From CAZBZG01 sp964496245 (GTDB taxonomy: Bacteria; Planctomycetota; SZUA-567), in NCBI GenBank assembly GCA_964496245.1, contig CAZBZG010000085.1, positions 1-16,145 of the forward strand: a stretch of DNA of 16,145 nt. The letters are read 5' to 3'. The notes under the pieces were generated by a model that worked only from the letters and a program-made list of their open reading frames with translations, ran no database searches and was not told the DNA's origin. This document shows positions 12,635 to 16,145 of this stretch, in pieces (position 1 is the first letter of the stretch; each line of letters starts with the position of its first letter). The position numbers and the translations under genes were made by a program.

Positions 12635-14164
12635 ATGGCCAAGATGACGCGGCGCGAGGCGTTGGGGTTCCTGGGCGGGCTGGGCGTCCAGCTCTACGGG
12701 CTCGACCTGCTCGCCGGCAGCTGCGGGGCGCCGCCGCCGGCCAAGAAGCAGCGCTGGAAGGCGGCCGAGAGCTTTCCGCCCCTGCCGCTCCCGGCCACAC
12801 CGTTGCGACGCAGCGAGAAGAAACGCCCGCCCGCGCCGCCCACGCTGCTCGGCAAGCTCCAATACGGCAAGCTCGTGTCCGCCACGGACGCCAAGGGCCG
12901 GCGCTACACCTACCGCGACTGGACCACCGACCCGGGCGACGCCAAGAACCTCATGCGCCGGGCGAACGTCGAACTCGGCGTGCGCTACCGCAACGTGGAA
13001 ACCGATTTCCGGAAGTTCTCCTTCAAGCCGCAGGAGATTCCGCTCCTCCTGCTCACCGGGCACGAGGGGTTCGCGTTCACCGACGAGCAGCGGCAGACCA
13101 TCCGCCGCTTCGTGCACGACGGCGGTACGCTGATCGGCGATGCCTGCTGCGGCATGGAGCCCTACCGGGCGTCGTTCCTGAAGGAGATCCACCGCATCTT
13201 CCCGCAGCGGCGCATGAAGATCCTGCCCGGCGACCACCCCGTATACACGGCCTTCCACACCGTGGACAAGGTCGGATATCTGGACGAAGAGCGCGGCCGT
13301 TTCAGCGGCCCGCCGGTCCTCGAAGGCATCACCGTCGGCTGCAGGGAAGCAGTCTTCTTGAGCCAGTACGACCTGACCTGCGGGTGGGACGGGCATAAGC
13401 ACGAACGCGGCAAGCGCGTCTGGCCGGCGTCCGACGCCCTGCGCCTGGGGGTCAACATGGTGGCCTATGCGCTCGCCACCTACCGCCTGGGGTTGTACCT
13501 GGCCACCACCGCGGTTTATCACGAGAAGGATGCGGCTGCAGCCGGCGACCTCGTGGTCGGACAGATCCTGCACGGCGGGGACTGGGATCCGAATCCCTCG
13601 AGCCTGGGGAACCTGGCCAAGCACTGCCTCAACCGCAGCACCCTGCAGCTGCGCTTCCGGCGGGAGGACGTGGACCTGAAGAAGGCGGCCGCACTCGAGC
13701 AGCCGCTGCTCTACATGACCGGCCACGACGAGTTCGCATTCTCCGCCAGCGAGATCGCACGCCTGCGGCGGTACCTCACCAGCGGCGGCGTGCTCTTCGC
13801 CGACGCCTGCTGCGGACGCTCGGCCTTTGACAAGGCGTTCCGCCGGGAACTCGCCAAGATCCTGCCCGACCACCCGCTCCGGCCGCTCGCACCTGATCAC
13901 CAGCTCTTTCGCATGGTGGCCGATACCAGCCGCGTGGCCCCCACAGCCGCCCTGGCGGCCAAGCGGAAGGGCGCGGGCGCGCCGCCGCTCGCGCAGCCGG
14001 CCTTCGAGGGCGTGCATCTCGGAAGCGGCCTGGCGGTGGTCTACTCCTCGCTCGGCATCGGCTGCGGCTGGGAGGACGAAGCCTGCCCGTATTGCCTCGG
14101 CTACGCCCCCGCCTCTGCCCGGGATCTCGGCATGAACGTGCTCGCCTTCGCCATGACGCACTGA
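12635..14164 (+). CDS. Exported protein with two DUF4159 domains (Tat signal, lipobox)
   Basis: This 509-residue protein has GGGAG (12620-12624) ahead of the ATG. The N-terminus has a twin-arginine motif (TRREALGFLGG, 5-15), a hydrophobic stretch and the lipobox-like LAGSC ending at C30, which suggests Tat export and lipid anchoring. A Pro/Lys-rich linker follows. The rest is two similar halves. The first has LLLLTGHEGFAF near 137-148 and GGTLIGDACCG near 163-173; the second has LLYMTGHDEFAF near 357-368 and GGVLFADACCG near 383-394. The TGH..F and D.CCG blocks are what I associate with DUF4159, a family common in Planctomycetota and of unknown function with a glutamine-amidotransferase-like alpha/beta look. 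The doubled domain in one chain is notable. It has its own promoter and is unlikely to be part of the tagging operon. Confidence 0.75.
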   Translation: MAKMTRREALGFLGGLGVQLYGLDLLAGSCGAPPPAKKQRWKAAESFPPLPLPATPLRRSEKKRPPAPPTLLGKLQYGKLVSATDAKGRRYTYRDWTTDPGDAKNLMRRANVELGVRYRNVETDFRKFSFKPQEIPLLLLTGHEGFAFTDEQRQTIRRFVHDGGTLIGDACCGMEPYRASFLKEIHRIFPQRRMKILPGDHPVYTAFHTVDKVGYLDEERGRFSGPPVLEGITVGCREAVFLSQYDLTCGWDGHKHERGKRVWPASDALRLGVNMVAYALATYRLGLYLATTAVYHEKDAAAAGDLVVGQILHGGDWDPNPSSLGNLAKHCLNRSTLQLRFRREDVDLKKAAALEQPLLYMTGHDEFAFSASEIARLRRYLTSGGVLFADACCGRSAFDKAFRRELAKILPDHPLRPLAPDHQLFRMVADTSRVAPTAALAAKRKGAGAPPLAQPAFEGVHLGSGLAVVYSSLGIGCGWEDEACPYCLGYAPASARDLGMNVLAFAMTH

Positions 14165-14302
14165 TCGATGCGCTGCTTTCCTCACGGGAGGTGGCGCCGC
14201 GCACTGCAGGCGTACGTGTAGGGGCCGCGTGTGCCTGGGGGCGATTGTGCTCCTCACCAGAGCAAGGCCGGACGGACCAGACGCCACAAGGGAAAGTCGG
14301 AG

Positions 14303-14380
14303 GGACGCGCTCCTGCGCGTCCGCAACGCTTATCGTGGGCGGCGGTCCGGCAGGAGCCGGACCCTCCGAAGAACGTTCGG
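14303..14380. repeat. Three short perfect hairpins
   Basis: Hairpin 1 is GGACGCGC-TCCT-GCGCGTCC (14303-14322, 8-bp stem). Hairpin 2 is GGTCCGGC-AGGA-GCCGGACC (14344-14363, 8-bp stem). Hairpin 3 is CCGAA-GAACG-TTCGG (14366-14380, 5-bp stem). Together with the 30-bp palindrome that follows, they look like a composite REP/BIME-like or small non-autonomous palindromic element. No T-runs follow, so simple intrinsic terminators are less likely. Confidence 0.6.
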
Positions 14381-14385
14381 TTCGA

Positions 14386-14415
14386 GGTTCTTGAGCCTGC
14401 GCAGGCTCAAGAACC
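14386..14415. repeat. Perfect 30-bp palindrome (possible bidirectional terminator or interspersed repeat)
   Basis: The left arm GGTTCTTGAGCCTGC (14386-14400) is followed directly by its exact reverse complement (14401-14415). It lies 38 nt past the stop of the minus-strand oxidoreductase gene and about 220 nt past the plus-strand DUF4159 gene. It could end transcription from both sides as a long stem. There is no poly-T on either strand, so an interspersed palindromic repeat is an equal alternative. Confidence 0.65.
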
Positions 14416-14453
14416 CATGGCGGGGCAGGGAACGGCGGCCGCAGGAGGCGCTT

Positions 14454-15494
14454 TCAGAGCTCCACGGGGCGATCCTGCGCAGCCGAGGTCTCGGCCGCGC
14501 AGATGAGGCGTGTGGCGAGCAGGCCGTCGTGGCCGGTGGTGGCGGGTGGCGCGCCGGAGGCGAGGCAGTCCACGAAGTGGGCGACGCTCGCCAGGGCGAA
14601 GCCGCTCGGGCGGCCCTGGATCCGGGGCAGCACGAAGACGTCCGGGCAGATGGCTTCGGGAATGCCCCGGCGTGTGGCCTGCGTGTACTTGCGGTAGGCA
14701 CCGTGCTGGGCGAGATCGAGCTGGATCAGGCCTTCGGTCCCTGTGATGTCGCAACGGTGGTCGATGAGCGCAGGCGCGCTGTTGGGGAGGATCCAGCTGT
14801 TCTCCACCAGGGCGGTCGCGCCGTTCGCAAAGTCGACGAGCGTGAGATACATGTCGGCCGTGTCCACGCCCATGCCCTGCAGGACGCCTTCCTGCTTGCG
14901 GCAGGTGACCCGCACCGGGGTCTCGCCCACGAGCCAGCAGACCGTGTCCAGGCTGTGGCTGCCGAGAAACCAGAGCACGGAGGACCGGCCGGCCCAGGGG
15001 AGCATGTCGGTCGGCACGTGGATCGCGTCGCTCAGGCGCGTGTACACGTACCGGATCTCGCCGAGTTCCCCCTCGCGGATGGCCTTCCAGGCTTTGTAGA
15101 CCGGCGGGTTCCAGCGGTTGTGCCAGTCGACCATGAGGCGCACGCCGGCGTGGTCGGCTGCTGCGAGGATCGCCTCGCACTCCTCCACTGTGGTGGCCAG
15201 CGGCTTCTCCACCAGCAGATGTACGCCGCGTCCGGCCGCCTGGCAGGCCACGGCCGTGTGCGCGTCGTCCGGGGTGGTCACGGACAGGCCGTCCAGCCGC
15301 TGATCGAGGAGGGCATCCAGGTCGTTGGAGGCGTGCGCCAAAGCGAAGTCCGCTGCGAAGTCCCGTGCCCGGTCGCCGTCCAGGTCGCAGATGCCTACGA
15401 GATCGACCGCCGGATGCTGGCGGTACGCCTCCGCATGCATGCGCCCCCAGGCGCCGGCGCCCACGATGCCTACGCGTACGGTTTTTCGTGTCAT
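14454..15494 (-). CDS. Gfo/Idh/MocA family NAD(P)-dependent oxidoreductase
   Basis: This 346-residue protein starts at MTRKTVRVGI with GGGAG eight bases upstream on the minus strand. The N-terminal Rossmann fold shows VGIVGAGAWGRMHAEAY with the glycine motif at 12-17 and the strand LVGICDLDGDRA (32-43). The family signature EKPLATT (96-102) includes the conserved Lys of the EKP motif. The C-terminal alpha/beta domain follows, with VDWHNRWNP, GSHSLDTV (H180, D183, active-site positions) and EGLIQLD. These enzymes oxidise or reduce sugars, inositols and related alcohols; the substrate cannot be read from sequence. Its length is typical and nothing is missing. Promoter boxes lie 23-51 nt upstream of the start. 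Confidence 0.92.
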   Translation of the reverse strand: MTRKTVRVGIVGAGAWGRMHAEAYRQHPAVDLVGICDLDGDRARDFAADFALAHASNDLDALLDQRLDGLSVTTPDDAHTAVACQAAGRGVHLLVEKPLATTVEECEAILAAADHAGVRLMVDWHNRWNPPVYKAWKAIREGELGEIRYVYTRLSDAIHVPTDMLPWAGRSSVLWFLGSHSLDTVCWLVGETPVRVTCRKQEGVLQGMGVDTADMYLTLVDFANGATALVENSWILPNSAPALIDHRCDITGTEGLIQLDLAQHGAYRKYTQATRRGIPEAICPDVFVLPRIQGRPSGFALASVAHFVDCLASGAPPATTGHDGLLATRLICAAETSAAQDRPVEL

Positions 15495-15516
15495 GGCGGT
15501 CTCCCGGCCTTCGGGC

Positions 15517-15545
15517 ATCCTACAGCGCCCGTCTGGCAGGGTCAA
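15517..15545 (-). promoter_or_regulatory. Putative sigma70-like promoter of the oxidoreductase gene
   Basis: On the minus strand, TTGACC (15540-15545, five of six matches) and TAGGAT (15517-15522, four of six) are separated by 17 nt. The leader to the ATG at 15494 would be only about 15-17 nt, just enough for the GGGAG site. Confidence 0.5.
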
Positions 15546-15597
15546 CCCCCTGTCTGCCCGGCCGCGGTCCCTCGAGCCGCAACATCCCCAAAAACAG

Positions 15598-15626
15598 TTG
15601 CCGGCCGCCCGGGAAACTGATAGGGT
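15598..15626 (+). promoter_or_regulatory. Possible promoter of the M48-like gene
   Basis: TTGCCG (15598-15603) and TAGGGT (15621-15626) have a 17-nt spacer, giving a leader of about 75 nt to the ATG at 15708. The -10 is weak (three of six). It lies back-to-back with the oxidoreductase promoter. Confidence 0.3.
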
Positions 15627-15707
15627 ATGTGAGGTGTGTGCGCTATGGGGCTCACAGGCGTACGTGACATACTGTTCAATGGTTTGGGACCAGAGAGGAG
15701 GAGGTCG

Positions 15708-16145
15708 ATGTCGGCGAAAAAGAAGTCGCAAAAGGGGGAACGGCCCGATCTCTCCGGTTTGCCGCGAGGGGCCTTCGCTCACTCGGAAGACCGCCGTTCG
15801 CTGCGCGGTCTGCGGTCGGTCCCCGGGGTCCAATGGGCCACCCGCCAGCTCACCAAGCGGTCGTACGAAAAGATCGTGCGGTTGTCTCTGACCGCCAAGG
15901 CGGTCAAGGCGGGACCGAAGTCGTTCGCGCCTGTGCACGCCATCCAGGCTGAGGCCTGCCGCATCCTGGACGTTCCTGCCCCGGATCTCTACGTCTGCCA
16001 GAGCGCGGAGGCTGTGGCGCGCACCACCGGCCCCGACGTGCCGGTGACCGTCGTGTCTTCGGGCCTGCTGGATCTCCTCGATGAAGACGAACTCTTTGCC
16101 GCGCTCGCCCACCAGGCGAGCCACATCCACTGCGAGCATCTGCCC
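15708..16145 (+). CDS. M48-like metallopeptidase homologue, 3' truncated, altered HExxH
   Basis: The first 146 residues are present; the gene runs off the right edge. The ATG follows GAGGAGGAGG (15694-15703) by four bases. The N-terminus is Lys/Arg rich (MSAKKKSQKGERPDL) without a signal peptide. Residues about 40-146 follow the soluble M48 (Ste24/HtpX-related) pattern: a helix (EKIVRLSLTAKAVK), EACRILDVPAPDLYV, VTVVSSGLLDLLDEDEL and then LAHQASHIHCEHLP. That last segment aligns with the zinc motif HELGHIKCGH. Here it is H-Q-A-S-H, so the catalytic Glu is Gln. The histidines that bind zinc remain, so it may bind metal or a partner without proteolysis, unless the base call is wrong. The third ligand would lie beyond the edge. 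Confidence 0.75.
   Translation, partial: MSAKKKSQKGERPDLSGLPRGAFAHSEDRRSLRGLRSVPGVQWATRQLTKRSYEKIVRLSLTAKAVKAGPKSFAPVHAIQAEACRILDVPAPDLYVCQSAEAVARTTGPDVPVTVVSSGLLDLLDEDELFAALAHQASHIHCEHLP

Larger units (their letters stand above)
14165..14453. other. 289-nt gene-free interval with a hairpin cluster
   Basis: Between the DUF4159 gene and the converging oxidoreductase gene I see no convincing coding frame. Frames that run through it are antisense to the oxidoreductase or encode palindrome-driven peptides without conserved motifs. Positions 14165-14302 show nothing specific. Positions 14303-14415 hold four successive hairpins described separately. Confidence 0.7.

Noticed and set aside
14229..15620. 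Plus-strand frame of 463 codons over the oxidoreductase gene
   Set aside because: It is antisense to a textbook Gfo/Idh/MocA protein and starts in the palindrome region.
1..16145. tRNA or rRNA genes, CRISPR arrays, insertion sequences
   Set aside because: No cloverleaf-like segments, regularly spaced direct repeats, transposase motifs or terminal inverted repeats were seen. The repeats found are the gap-flanking 19-mer, a 13-nt tandem and local hairpins.

Overview
The window is a GC-rich bacterial sequence with tightly packed genes, purine-rich Shine-Dalgarno sites and overlapping stop/start codons. The closest hints to its source are a Pup-type tagging locus outside an actinobacterial setting and a lipoprotein with two DUF4159 domains. 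Both fit the Planctomycetota/PVC group or a deep-branching relative, but no marker gene settles this. Two 10-N scaffold gaps (4056-4065 and 8640-8649) point to a draft or metagenome assembly.

Region 1 (2-11180, all + strand) reads as one long co-directional cluster holding two protein-tagging machineries. The first half resembles a prokaryotic ubiquitin-like pathway: a winged-helix protein, a RING/treble-clef protein (E3-like), a ThiF/E1-like adenylyltransferase, a small Cys-rich ORF, an E2-like protein with an HPNI...C active site, a two-repeat alpha/beta protein, a small beta-grasp-like candidate modifier, and a JAB/JAMM isopeptidase. The second half is a pupylation locus: an ARC/Mpa-like AAA+ ATPase, a Dop-like enzyme (split by a gap), a 71-residue Pup-like protein ending GGGQ, and an enlarged PafA-like ligase. 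Spacings are mostly below 30 nt or overlapping, including JAB/ATPase and E1/Cys-rich ORF, so one transcript is likely. The proposed logic is that E1, E2 and RING attach the Ubl and JAB removes it. In parallel, Dop converts or removes Pup, PafA attaches it, and the ATPase unfolds tagged substrates. No 20S proteasome subunit is present in the window.

Region 2 (11206-12438, - strand) is a convergent gene with pentapeptide repeats followed by a winged-helix-like domain. Region 3 (12635-14164, +) is the tandem-DUF4159 Tat/lipoprotein, driven by a good sigma70-like promoter overlapped by an inverted repeat. Region 4 (14165-14453) has no convincing gene but holds four consecutive hairpins, including a perfect 30-bp palindrome. 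Region 5 (14454-15494, -) is a Gfo/Idh/MocA oxidoreductase with its own promoter. Region 6 (15708 to the right edge, +) is a truncated M48-like metallopeptidase homologue in which the catalytic HExxH reads HQASH.
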